From Channa striata (Eukaryota > Chordata > Actinopteri > Anabantiformes > Channidae), in assembly GCA_033026295.1 (NCBI GenBank), contig CM065181.1, positions 1,364,001 to 1,428,000 on the forward strand: a stretch of DNA of 64,000 nucleotides, given 5' to 3'. A program made the position numbers and the translations under genes. Below are positions 49,501 to 61,309 of this stretch, piece after piece; within the stretch, counting starts at the first letter, position 1; every line of letters begins with the position of its first letter. The notes beneath the pieces were generated by a model. It saw nothing but the letters and a program-made list of their open reading frames with translations. It had not been told where the DNA came from and ran no database searches.

Positions 49501-51963
49501 AATCTTCAATTGGTCTCCTCAGTTCCCAAATACAGAGTGTTGTTGAAGGAAGAGTTGATGCAAAACAGTGGTCCTCATCTTACTTCATATGAGGAGCCTC
49601 TGCCAGTTAGTACACTGAGAACAACAGTAGCAGAATGACAATGTACTGCCTGCTTCACTGAAATTAGATAGTGAGGAGTGTATAGGCAGACTGAAACATG
49701 AGGTCTCAGTCAGGTAGAGTGGATGTCTGACACCTATCCAAATTCTCAAATAACACAACAGTGAACCTCAGATCAAACAGATCAGTCTCAAACAAGCAAT
49801 ATAGAAGAAGTTTTTGCAGCTCAGAGATTTTTGAAAATCTGACATGAAACACTCTTACAAACAAAATGTAAGATAGGAAAACAGAAATGTTTTTGTTAAT
49901 TCTGTACTGCAATTTTTGATTTGAAGCATCTTGCTGACCTGGATCTCTGAGAGATGCAGCACTGTCTTCTTATAAGAGATCACATCAAAATCCACAGCTT
50001 TCCACACAGCATGACCCAGGAGGCTGCCCACATTCCTTTTCCTGGTGATGACAATCAGGTACATCCCTGTGTGGGATAAACTGTCAGCCACAGCTTTTCT
50101 ACTGCACAGACCTTACAGCCTAACAGCCTAAGACCAAGGTTCGTACCTGCTACAAGGCGAATGGTTCCCATGATGCCACATATAGGTTTGGTAACTGCTG
50201 AGGGAGGAATATCCTTTCTGCCTGTGAAAGCACCCAAATGGTTAACAATGAGTTTGTTGGGCTTTTGTACCTATATTTTACAGAAGACAATCATTTTTAA
50301 AAAGCTGAATGGCTCTGACTCTGAAGACAAAGCTGATGGCTCAAAGAAGTAAAATATGCATGTATAGGTGCACTCCGGCAGCAAAAACAGCTGTGTTTGT
50401 TCAATGATGCACATCTACCTGTGAGGGTCATCTCATTTGAGACCCTGTCAATTGCCAGCACAGCATCAGCGCCCTCATCACAGGCCTCAATGAAGAACTT
50501 CTCTGGGGTCACGTGCCTAAGAGACAACAGGAGGTCAAAGTACACTTTCCCAACGTTTAATTAGGTTTACCATATACCTCAATGTGCTAGAAATGTGGCT
50601 TCAGGTGTTCTCCTGCTCTAAACCAAAGGCTGCTGACAGTAGCAGCAGTCACATCACTCGGACTGGTAGCTCTCCTAAATAAACCAATCGGATTCAATAC
50701 ATTTCAAGAGGATCATACAGCTTGCAACAAAAACACTGAACCTCTTGTTTAGCTCCAGTGTCATTTGCAGCTCAGGGTGATGTAATAAAACAGCAACACA
50801 AACACTTTATTGTTGGTTTCCACAATCTAGGCCCCAATAAGTAAGCCTATGCTGTGCTAACACAAAGTAGTATTACTGAGATACTAAATGTTTAAAAAAC
50901 ACCAGATGTTTTAGAATCATTTAACCCATTTAATTAAGCGATAGGTGCCTTTTATATGACTGTGGTGCTAGCAGTTCTGTAAAGCTGACTGATGTATTTT
51001 TGATGTTTGAATTGCTTTTTGAAGGTCTAACTTCACCTTAGAAAAAATGAACCCCAAAATGTTGTACTCTCCTACCTAACCTTAAATATTGTCAAGTGGT
51101 CCCTAGTCCCGATTAAGAAAATGCTACAATCATGAGTCCGTTTTGTACTTCATGTTTTAAGCATTCATTCAGCTAAGAAAACATATGTGGTCCAAATGCT
51201 GCGTGAATAAATACAGAGCAGCTTTATTTCAACGTGCTGCACACTGGGCTTCAATGTGACCGTTACACAGCTCTACAGGGGACAGAGCTGTTACATGCGG
51301 CCTCCGATGACGGGAGAACACTCGCCATCTACTAAAACTCTCCGTGACAAAGTGTGAGTGATAGGAAAGACTGGTAGGACAGGGCGAGTCTTCAGCCAGG
51401 GCGTGTCTGCTCTCAGGAAGTTACTTGGAGCAGTAACATGTCACAGACCGCTGAATCCGTTTTGTCTCGAAAGCAAATTTAAAAAAAAACTACATTCCAA
51501 ATAAAAGTGCGTCATTAAACGACTATCACACGGCTAAACACCGCTGTCAGGAAGCGAGAAGCAGACATGGCAACACATCAGCAGGTCTCTGCTCCTAGCT
51601 TCACCAACTTTCTTCATCCCCGTTCGTCCTCAATTACAAGTTGCTTCACGTCTTTACAGACGTTGGGCGATGAAGCGTTTGACAAAGGTACACAAATGAC
51701 AAAGGCCCATTTCACATATATTCTCCATAATGAATCGGTGGGGTGAAACTTAACAGGATCCTGCTCTACCAGACGAGCCTGTCAGCGAACTTTAGCCGCC
51801 GTCATCAGCGCCCCTTGTGAACTTCCGCTATCCCTTTAGCTCGGTCATAAGCTCGACCTCTTGTTTGCCCTATAAAACCCCTTTTCATTACGCGGGATCT
51901 GAAAAACCATTGACGAAAATCGATATGTACTTACAAATTATATCTCTCGTAGGCGGGCGCCAT
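41397..51963 (-). CDS. sacm1l: SAC1-like phosphatidylinositol-4-phosphate phosphatase
   Basis: Twenty coding exons (minus order): 51935-51963, 50419-50516, 50147-50221, 49939-50066, 48170-48319, 46597-46656, 46398-46431, 46164-46265, 45917-46002, 45737-45823, 45585-45653, 45416-45495, 44880-44978, 44661-44799, 43407-43476, 43199-43271, 42993-43086, 42300-42392, 42154-42211, 41397-41533. The sum is 1761 nt, 586 residues; human SAC1 has 587 (recalled). The protein removes the 4-phosphate of PI4P at ER and Golgi membranes. Visible: N-terminal SAC homology region, catalytic C-x5-R signature C-M-D-C-L-D-R-T with Cys388 and Arg394, two membrane helices (about 523-542 and 548-568), and C-terminal K-E-K-M-D, which fits the KxKxx COPI retrieval motif. 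Exon 7 is only 34 nt. Intron 9 appears to start with GC. Otherwise introns are GT-AG. No disabling change was found. Confidence 0.95.
42497..42790. mobile_element. Possible hAT-type nonautonomous element in sacm1l intron
   Basis: 'cagtgtttctcaaatagtgg' followed by 'ggcgcgcccccgtgag' resembles the left end of common vertebrate hAT elements. It lies between exons 18 and 17. The right terminus was not found, so the end is a guess. Confidence 0.35.
46461..46520. repeat. (tg)n plus (tatg)n microsatellite
   Basis: About 18 tg units followed by four tatg units, in the sacm1l intron between exons 6 and 7. Confidence 0.9.
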
Positions 51964-51966
51964 CTT
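51958..51966 (-). promoter_or_regulatory. YY1-like motif overlapping the sacm1l start codon
   Basis: On the minus strand 'aagatggcg' contains the ATG itself. This matches the core YY1 consensus that is known to overlap start codons in some housekeeping genes. Binding is inferred. Confidence 0.4.
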
Positions 51967-53792
51967 CCCTCCGTCTAGCTGACCTCAGTGACGACAGCAG
52001 TAAAAGTGGGTTCTATCTTGTTGCCGGATATTAAATTTTGAACCTGTACAATTCGTAATACCTAAAATACGGTGAACCTGGCACACATGAAAGGCGTGAC
52101 GACACTGCAAGATACATAGCGGAGCCTCTATAATTGGTGAATAATAGAAATCAGCTGTCGAAAAATAAAAATCAATAAAGAGTAATTAGCTCAGTTATTT
52201 CTAATGAACATCTGCTGGAATATTCCGTGTGATATACCTAAATATAAACCAAATAAATTCAACTAGTGTTCATACTCTGACAGAGGATAGACATAATGCA
52301 ATCTTGTTCAAAGAGGCTTTTTTAAACTCAGGTTTTTTTCAGTATATCATGTCATTTTATTTGCGACATTTTTTCTTTAAATTATGAACTCGTCCTGAAA
52401 ATAAACCTAGAAAACTATTTTGGTATATCTAAATTATACCAGGTAATTATATCTTAGTGTCCTATTTTTTTAACTGTTTACTTGTGATGCCGATTTAATT
52501 TGCACATGGTATTTGCATCAAAATGCTTTGTGACGTTGGAAACAGGCACTATTCAAGACACCATAAACACGTGGTGCTGCGAAGGACCCTCCTATTTAAG
52601 TCGTGGCCCGGTAGCTGTTGTAACTTCATTCTTGCCGGCTGTTACTTGTCATGTACATGGTTGCGGGCAGGAGCTTGTGCTCCTCTATGAGTATGACCAC
52701 CGAGTGTGTACGGATGTCCGGAGGGGGGCGACAATGTCTGGACACTGTCAGAAGCATCTGGAGCCTTAGAATCGAACGAGTGGGCATGTTGCCGTTGTAG
52801 TGAATGTTGATGACGTTTTTTTTATTAGATACACAGATCTGACGTGCTGTAAACAAAACACTTTCCAAAAATCCGTTATCTATCATATTGTGCCTCCTTT
52901 TCTTACTGATCACGCACTGAAGTCGAGCTGAGTTTCACATACTGTCCGGAATTCCTGTGTTAAACCTGCTGTACTTTTGGGTGAATCTTCAACTTCCCCA
53001 CAATGTTTGCCTCAGTTAGAGTGGGTGACGTCAAACGTATTACAACGTGTCAATCTCAACTTTTCTCAAATAGTTTTTCTCTTTTCTTAAGTCACACTGT
53101 ATCTTTCATAATCAAATGGTGCATCAAAAGTAAGGCATAGCTGTACTGCTTCAGGAAAGCTAACACTCACAGGACTTCTTGTTCTTTTTCTATGTGGCCA
53201 GAAGAGGAGAGTACCCCCAGACACTCCCACTGGAGCTCATTATAACAGGTCCTAAAATCCTCCAATCTGCAGAGGAACGCTGTCTTAAGCTGCAACACTG
53301 CCTTCATTTTATTGAGTATCTATTAAAAAGTATATTTCCATATTTGCTGAAGACTTCAGCTGCTCAGTTTCCACTTCTACATTTTTTTTCCATAGGACAG
53401 GAAAGTCGGAGCAGTTTGCAGCTTTCTGATTCATTGATTAACTGTTAACCATTAACTGGGTTAACCATTTTCTGTTCTGAAAGAACAGGTCAACGTTCAC
53501 TCGTATAAAAGATGGTGCTGTCACTGAACATGTGTTCTGCAGCAAAGGTCACATAATGGGAGCTTTTTAAAGCCTTTAGATTAAAAATCTGATGGTAGTT
53601 CTGATGATACAATTATTAAATTAGCTTGAAAAAGGTCTCTGGGGACTAAGAGAACTTATCTACAGCTAATGTAAGTACTAATATTATTGACTGTATTAAA
53701 TGTCTTAAAGAAAGTAAATCTGCAGATAAAGGTCGCCAGACAGGATTTTATAAATCCTTTACTTCAAAACTTGCACCCTTACTGTTTTGCTG
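51967..53792. other. sacm1l upstream flank and spacer before the tandem array
   Basis: Short ORFs (52500-52769 plus, 53179-53448 plus) have no recognised domain. Immediately before the array, about 53680-53790 plus reads C-I-K-C-L-K, then G-F-Y-K-S-F-T-S-K-L-A-P-L-L. This faintly resembles the N-terminal part of an L1-type reverse transcriptase; low confidence. Confidence 0.3.
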
Positions 53793-54273
53793 CATCTGCA
53801 TCTAGAGTGCTTACTTGTTTTTTCATTGTCTATTCAAATTCATTCTGGATTGAAGTCCAAACTTTATTTTGGAAATTGAAAACCAACATACAAATCGATA
53901 TAGTTAATGTAATGATGCATCTGGATGGAGAATGAAATGCCGAAGATTTTCCATATAGTTAAGTTTATCATCATTTTAGGTATTTTTTACATTTACAAAT
54001 GTAAAAAATTTATTGTGGAACTCAAGTAGTATTGGACCTTAATCAAAGATATCAAAAACAAAAAAGCTATGTAGACCTTCTATATTTTGAACATAAATTT
54101 GTTTCAGTCGGATCAAAAAACTAGCTCTTACTTGACTGGACTCCCCTGACCTTTACAAAAAAATATATATATTCTTTCTTTCTTTCATCTTTATGTCACG
54201 TTCCCTGTCTTTTTCTCAATATTTATGTCATTGTCTTCCACATCCAATTTAACTTTAACTTTGACTTTCTAGT

Positions 54274-54372
54274 GAAAACGAGCTACTTGTGCTTTTCAGT
54301 GAAGAGACAATGACCACTGAATTGTTGGCACAGATTCTAACGTTGAGTGAAGAGTTAGGTCTGCAGCCTTGA
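54274..54372 (+). other. Exon-like ORF block in each tandem unit
   Basis: After 'ttgactttctag' (an acceptor-like sequence) the plus strand reads 32 codons of ordinary-looking protein: E-N-E-L-L-V-L-F-S-E-E-T, then L-S-E-E-L-G-L-Q-P, then a stop. In the next frame, open from just before that stop to about 54482, it reads S-H-D-I-D-Y-Q-D-S-M-L-L and L-V-R-Q-Q-M-C-L-Y. This looks like one coding stretch broken by a frameshift. The same block with the same break is at 56796-56894, 59298-59396 and 61786-61884, so the break predates the amplification. I do not recognise the protein; it may be a transposon or gene-fragment relic. Confidence 0.35.
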
Positions 54373-55747
54373 GTCATGATATTGACTATCAGGATAGTAT
54401 GCTACTCAGTGGTTTAGTGAGGCAACAAATGTGCCTCTATAATGATTCACGAGAATCATCAAGCTCTTTCAAAGTGCACTGAGTACGTTTTACTGATGGC
54501 CAGTACAAATTGCCATGATCACGACTTGTTCTAAAGTTTTCTTAGTTACTCACCAGGTGTCTAACAATGTTCTTCTAGGTAAGCCTTACATAAAAGTATT
54601 TGTTTTGTTGCATGATGATTTTATAGACTAGACTCCTATAAAAATGCAGGACGTATTGTTCAAAGTGCACTACAATATAACCCCACCCATTTCAGTAATT
54701 TACTGCAAATCATTAACTTTATGTTCCTGCTTGACATTTATTAAAGGATGGCTTGTTCAACACAGCACTTTTATTATGCTCATTATGACCAGGAACCTTC
54801 TTAAAGTCAGGAACCTTCTTAAGTTGGTAAATGGTTTAATAAAAAATAGTCTGTTTTTATTAATGGAAAACTTGAGTCATTTTCTAAATTAATTAAATAT
54901 ACAGAAAATTAAACCATCACTGAACCTTCCCTTCTCACGTTTACTTAGTATATATAGATATAGAATAGATCTGCTCGTACACACCACCTCACTGAGTGAA
55001 TTATTTCTTCCTTAGGAAAACAAAGACCCTTGTAAATATTGCCCAGTTTTCAGAGTCTCTGTAATTCCATCTGAAATGTCGCTTACAGACAGTTTACCGA
55101 GCAAAATACAAGTAAGTACAGAATCAGAGCACACGGTGTTTGAATAAAAAGGTTGCCCATTATTGGAATGCAGAAAATGGTATCCAGTGAAGTAAGAGTG
55201 TGAGTGGCTGATATATTTGTATTGGTTTTTAGACCACGTGGCATCAATAAATAAGGGGTTGAATAAGACTGACAACTGACCAAACAAGAGTAGAGAAGAT
55301 TCAGGGGGCATGTGCAAGTAATGATTTGATTTGTCTTGTAGCTCATCCTGTTGATGGAAAGGAGGTAGCGTGACCGTTGATAGCTGTAAGTACACATTTT
55401 TGTCCAAGCAGCCCCCCATTAGGATGAATTCTTTTATCAAGGTTTAGTTGAGCATCAGACTCATGAGTGAGCCAGAACCACATGTCATGCTGTACTGGCC
55501 TCATATATCAAATACATGCATGTCAAATTGAAACATGCAATCCTTGGATAAAAATCATCCAAATGGGGCTTGCAGTGCTTTTTATTCTGTAGCTCTTGTC
55601 TGAGTGAAATCAATGATGATGCCATAATTCAGTTCTACTGATCCCAACTGAAGTTAACTCGCCGCGCTGAGACACTCAGACCTATGCATCTTCTGGTGAA
55701 CAATTTGATAACGTTAAACACTGTTGATGAATAATGTGTGTTTTTAG

Positions 55748-56107
55748 GTATGGCTGTGACAGGCCAAGCTGCATGGAATCAGACAAGTGATGGACTCAGG
55801 TTGGTATTTATGGATCCAAGTTGTTGTTTCCTTGTTTCAAGATTTTAAGGTTATGGCGTTGGCCCTGAGATAGATTGATGACTTGCCCAGGTTATGCCCC
55901 CACCTTTTCTCTATAATAGTTGGGAAAGGTTCCAGCCCCCCCAGAACACTACACAGGATGAGCACTTACATATAATAGATGGATGGATGGATGGCAACTA
56001 TAGGGACCTACTATCCTTTCATGAGGTCAAAATTACTCCACAATTTTACAAGAACAACTTGGATGGGATGACACCTGTGGCAGCTCCACAAAGTGTGGGG
56101 ACAACTG
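55748..56107 (+). other. Two further exon-like segments in the tandem unit
   Basis: Segment A, 55748-55799, sits between 'gtttttag' and 'gttggt' and is open in one frame (G-M-A-V-T-G-Q-A-A-W-N-Q). Segment B, 56026-56107, sits between 'ctttcatgag' and 'gtaaac' and reads V-K-I-T-P-Q-F-Y-K-N-N-L-D-G. The two do not join in frame with each other, and a common dispersed repeat lies between them, so real exons are doubtful. Confidence 0.2.
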
Positions 56108-56289
56108 GTAAACATGATCAATGACAATATAAATGTTGCTTGTTTGAGAATTGTCATAGCTAGTACTTTATATATAATACCTTTCTAAAATACCTCAGAG
56201 AAGAAGTCGGAAGAAGGTAGAACAATATAATCTGTAAGTTTCTCAACAACACATTTAAGATTTAGTGGATTGTGGAATTCATTAAAGAA

Positions 56290-58797
56290 CATCTGCATCT
56301 AGAGTGCTTACTTGTTTTTTCATTGTCTATTCAAATTCATTCTGGATTGAAGTCCAAACTTTATTTTGGAAATTGAAAACCAACATACAAATCGATATAG
56401 TTAATGTAATGATGCATCTGGATGGAGAATGAAATTCCGAAGATTTTCCATATAGTTAAGTTTATCATCATTTTAGGTATATTTTACATTTACAAATCAA
56501 CCAACAAAAGCCAATCCTGGCTTTTGTTGGTTTATTGTGGAAATCAAGTAGTATTGGACCTTAATCAAAGATATCAAAAACAAAAAAGCTATGTAGACCT
56601 TCTATATTTTGAACATAAATTTGTTTCAGTCGGATCAAAAAACTAGCTCTTACTTGACTGGACTCCCCTGACCTTTACAAAAAAATATATATTTTCTTTC
56701 TTTCTTTCATCTTTATGTCACGTTCCCTGTCTTTTTCTCAATATTTATGTCATTGTCTTCCACATCCAATTTAACTTTAACTTTGACTTTCTAGTGAAAA
56801 CGAGCTACTTGTGCTTTTCAGTGAAGAGACAATGACCACTGAATTGTTGGCACAGATTCTAACGTTGAGTGAAGAGTTAGGTCTGCAGCCTTGAGTCATG
56901 ATATTGACTATCAGGATAGTATGCTACTCAGTGGTTTAGTGAGGCAACAAATGTGCCTCTATAATGATTCACGAGAATCATCAAGCTCTTTCAAAGTGCA
57001 CTGAGTACGTTTTACTGATGGCCAGTACAAATTGCCATGATCACGACTTGTTCTAAAGTTTTCTTAGTTACTCACCAGGTGTCTAACAATGTTCTTCTAG
57101 GTAAGCCTTACATAAAAGTATTTGTTTTGTTGCATGATGATTTTATAGACTAGACTCCTATAAAAATGCAGGACGTATTGTTCAAAGTGCACTACAATAT
57201 AACCCCACCCATTTCAGTAATTTACTGCAAATCATTAACTTTATGTTCCTGCTTGACATTTATTAAAGGATGGCTTGTTCAACACAGCACTTTTATTGCT
57301 CATTATGACCAGGAACCTTCTTAAAGTCAGGAACCTTCTTAAGTTGGTAAATGGTTTAATAAAAAATAGTCTGTTTTTATTAATGGAAAACTTGAGTCAT
57401 TTTCTAAATTAATTAAATATACAGAAAATTAAACCATCACTGAACCTTCCCTTCTCACGTTTACTTAGTATATATAGATATAGAATAGATCTGCTCGTAC
57501 ACACCACCTCACTGAGTGAATTATTTCTTCCTTAGGAAAACAAAGACCCTTGTAAATATTGCCCAGTTTTCAGAGTCTCTGTAATTCCATCTGAAATGTC
57601 GCACAGACAGTTTACCGAGCAAAATACAAGTAAGTACAGAATCAGAGCACACGGTGTTTGAATAAAAAGGTTGCCCATTATTGGAATGCAGAAAATGGTA
57701 TCCAGTGAAGTAAGAGTGTGAGTGGCTGATATATTTGTATTGGTTTTTAGACCACGTGGCATCAATAAATAAGGGGTTGAATAAGACTGACAACTGACCA
57801 AACAAGAGTAGAGAAGATTCAGGGGCATGTGCAAGTAATGATTTGATTTGTCTTGTAGCTCATCCTGTTGATGGAAAGGAGGTAGCGTGACCGTTGATAG
57901 CTGTAAGTACACATTTTTGTCCAAGCAGCCCCCATTAGGATGAATTCTTTTATCAAGGTTTAGTTGAGCATCAGACTCATGAGTGAGCCAGAACCACATG
58001 TCATGCTGTACTGGCCTCATATATCAAATACATGCATGTCAAATTGAAACATGCAATCCTTGGATAAAAATCATCCAAATGGGGCTTCAGTGCTTTTTAT
58101 TCTGTAGCTCTTGTCTGAGTGAAATCAATGATGATGCCATAATTCAGTTCTACTGATCCCAACTGAAGTTAACTCGCTGAGACACTCAGACCTATGCATC
58201 TTCTGGTGAACAATTTGATAACGTTAAACACTGTTGATGAATAATGTGTGTTTTTAGGTATGGCTGTGACAGGCCAAGCTGCATGGAATCAGACAAGTGA
58301 TGGAGTCAGGTTGGTATTTATGGATCCAAGTTGTTGTTTCCTTGTTTCAAGATTTTAAGGTTATGGCGTTGGCCCTGAGATAGATTGATGACTTGCCCAG
58401 GTTATGCCCCCAGCTTTTCTCTATAATAGTTGGGAAAGGTTCCAGCCCCCAGAACACTACACAGGATGAGCACTTACATATAATAGATGGATGGATGGAT
58501 GGCAACTATAGGGACCTACTATCCTTTCATGAGGTCAAAATTACTCCACAATTTTGCAAGAACAACTTGGATGGGATGACACCTGTGGCAGCTCCACAAA
58601 GTGTGGGGACAACTGGTAAACATGATCAATGACAATATAAATGTTGCTTGTTTGAGAATTGTCATAGCTAGTACTTTATATATAATACCTTTCTAAAATA
58701 CCTCAGAGAAGAAGTCGGAAGAAGGTAGAACAATATAATCTGTAAGTTTCTCAACAACACATTTAAGATTTAGTGGATTGTGGAATTCATTAAAGAA
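56290..58797 (+). repeat. 2.5-kb tandem repeat, unit 2 (2508 bp)
   Basis: Same order as unit 1, with high identity. It carries the long hairpin form at 56499-56532, lacks two bases at about 57601 ('gcacagac'), and has 'cccagcttttc' at about 58413. Confidence 0.95.
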
Positions 58798-61309
58798 CAT
58801 CTGCATCTAGAGTGCTTACTTGTTTTTTCATTGTCTATTCAAATTCATTCTGGATTGAAGTCCAAACTTTATTTTGGAAATTGAAAACCAACATACAAAT
58901 CGATATAGTTAATGTAATGATGCATCTGGATGGAGAATGAAATTCAAGATTTTCCATATAGTTAAGTTTATCATCATTTTAGGTATATTTTACATTTACA
59001 AATCAACCAACAAAAGCCAATCCTGGCTTTTGTTGGTTTATTGGAAATCAAGTAGTATTGGACCTTAATCAAAGATATCAAAAACAAAAAGCTATGTAGA
59101 CCTTCTATATTTTGAACATAAATTTGTTTCAGTCGGATCAAAAAACTAGCTCTTACTTGACTGGACTCCCTGACCTTTACAAAAAAATATATATTTTCTT
59201 TCTTTCTTTCATCTTTATGTCACGTTCCCTGTCTTTTTCTCAATATTTATGTCATTGTCTTCCACATCCAATTTAACTTTAACTTTGACTTTCTAGTGAA
59301 AACGAGCTACTTGTGCTTTTCAGTGAAGAGACAATGACCACTGAATTGTTGGCACAGATTCTAACGTTGAGTGAAGAGTTAGGTCTGCAGCCTTGAGTCA
59401 TGATATTGACTATCAGGATAGTATGCTACTCAGTGGTTTAGTGAGGCAACAAATGTGCCTCTATAATGATTCACGAGAATCATCAAGCTCTTTCAAAGTG
59501 CACTGAGTACGTTTTACTGATGGCCAGTACAAATTGCCATGATCACGACTTGTTCTAAAGTTTTCTTAGTTACTCACCAGGTGTCTAACAATGTTCTTCT
59601 AGGTAAGCCTTACATAAAAGTATTTGTTTTGTTGCATGATGATTTTATAGACTAGACTCCTATAAAAATGCAGGACGTATTGTTCAAAGTGCACTACAAT
59701 ATAACCCCACCCATTTCAGTAATTTACTGCAAATCATTAACTTTATGTTCCTGCTTGACATTTATTAAAGGATGGCTTGTTCAACACAGCACTTTTATTG
59801 CTCATTATGACCAGGAACCTTCTTAAAGTCAGGAACCTTCTTAAGTTGGTAAATGGTTTAATAAAAAATAGTCTGTTTTTATTAATGGAAAACTTGAGTC
59901 ATTTTCTAAATTAATTAAATATACAGAAAATTAAACCATCACTGAACCTTCCCTTCTCACGTTTACTTAGTATATATAGATATAGAATAGATCTGCTCAC
60001 ACACACCACCTCACTGAGTGAATTATTTCTTCCTTAGGAAAACAAAGACCCTTGTAAATATTGCCCAGTTTTCAGAGTCTCTGTAATTCCATCTGAAATG
60101 TCGCTTACAGACAGTTTACCGAGCAAAATACAAGTAAGTACAGAATCAGAGCACACGGTGTTTGAATAAAAAGGTTGCCCATTATTGGAATGCAGAAAAT
60201 GGTATCCAGTGAAGTAAGAGTGTGAGTGGCTGATATATTTGTATTGGTTTTTAGACCACGTGGCATCAATAAATAAGGGGTTGAATAAGACTGACAACTG
60301 ACCAAACAAGAGTAGAGAAGATTCAGGGGCATGTGCAAGTAATGATTTGATTTGTCTTGTAGCTCATCCTGTTGATGGAAAGGAGGTAGCGTGACCGTTG
60401 ATAGCTGTAAGTACACATTTTTGTCCAAGCAGCCCCCATTAGGATGAATTCTTTTATCAAGGTTTAGTTGAGCATCAGACTCATGAGTGAGCCAGAACCA
60501 CATGTCATGCTGTACTGGCCTCATATATCAAATACATGCATGTCAAATTGAAACATGCAATCCTTGGATAAAAATCATCCAAATGGGGCTTGCAGTGCTT
60601 TTTATTCTGTAGCTCTTGTCTGAGTGAAATCAATGATGATGCCATAATTCAGTTCTACTGATCCCAACTGAAGTTAACTCGCCGCGCTGAGACACTCAGA
60701 CCTATGCATCTTCTGGTGAACAATTTGATAACGTTAAACACTGTTGATGAATAATGTGTGTTTTTAGGTATGGCTGTGACAGGCCAAGCTGCATGGAATC
60801 AGACAAGTGATGGAGTCAGGTTGGTATTTATGGATCCAAGTTGTTGTTTCCTTGTTTCAAGGTTTTAAGGTTATGGCGTTGGCCCTGAGATAGATTGATG
60901 ACTTGCCCAGGTTATGCCCCCACCTTTTCTCTATAATAGTTGGGAAAGGTTCCAGCCCCCCCAGAACACTACACAGGATGAGCACTTACATATAATAGAT
61001 GGATGGATGGATGGCAACTATAGGGACCTACTATCCTTTCATGAGGTCAAAATTACTCCACAATTTTGCAAGAACAACTTGGATGGGATGACACCTGTGG
61101 CAGCTCCACAAAGTGTGGGGACAACTGGTAAACATGATCAATGACAATATAAATGTTGCTTGTTTGAGAATTGTCATAGCTAGTACTTTATATATAATAC
61201 CTTTCTAAAATACCTCAGAGAAGAAGTCGGAAGAAGGTAGAACAATATAATCTGTAAGTTTCTCAACAACACATTTAAGATTTAGTGGATTGTGGAATTC
61301 ATTAAAGAA
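58798..61309 (+). repeat. 2.5-kb tandem repeat, unit 3 (2512 bp)
   Basis: Carries the long hairpin form at 59005-59038, the 'gcttacag' form at about 60103, and 'cccaccttttc' at about 60923. Confidence 0.95.

Larger units (their letters stand above)
53793..56289 (+). repeat. 2.5-kb tandem repeat, unit 1 (2497 bp)
   Basis: The array begins at 'catctgcatctagagtgc'. Unit 1 carries the short hairpin form at 53983-54008, a 'gcttacag' form at about 55081, and 'cccaccttttc' at about 55898-55908. It contains a copy of a common dispersed repeat ending in (gatg)n at about 55857-55994. The minus-strand ORFs 55012-55440 and 55083-55397 do not stay open identically in every unit. Confidence 0.95.

Noticed and set aside
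52500..52769. 89-codon plus-strand ORF after a 'tatttaag' box, considered as first exon of a gene leading into the tandem array
   Set aside because: No recognisable domain, no downstream exon in phase, and the TATA-like word is weak evidence.
55748..55799. Possible F-type lectin (fucolectin) exon start in the tandem unit
   Set aside because: Only a short A-V-T-G-Q-A stretch resembles it; the diagnostic later motifs are absent and the next exon-like segment is out of frame.
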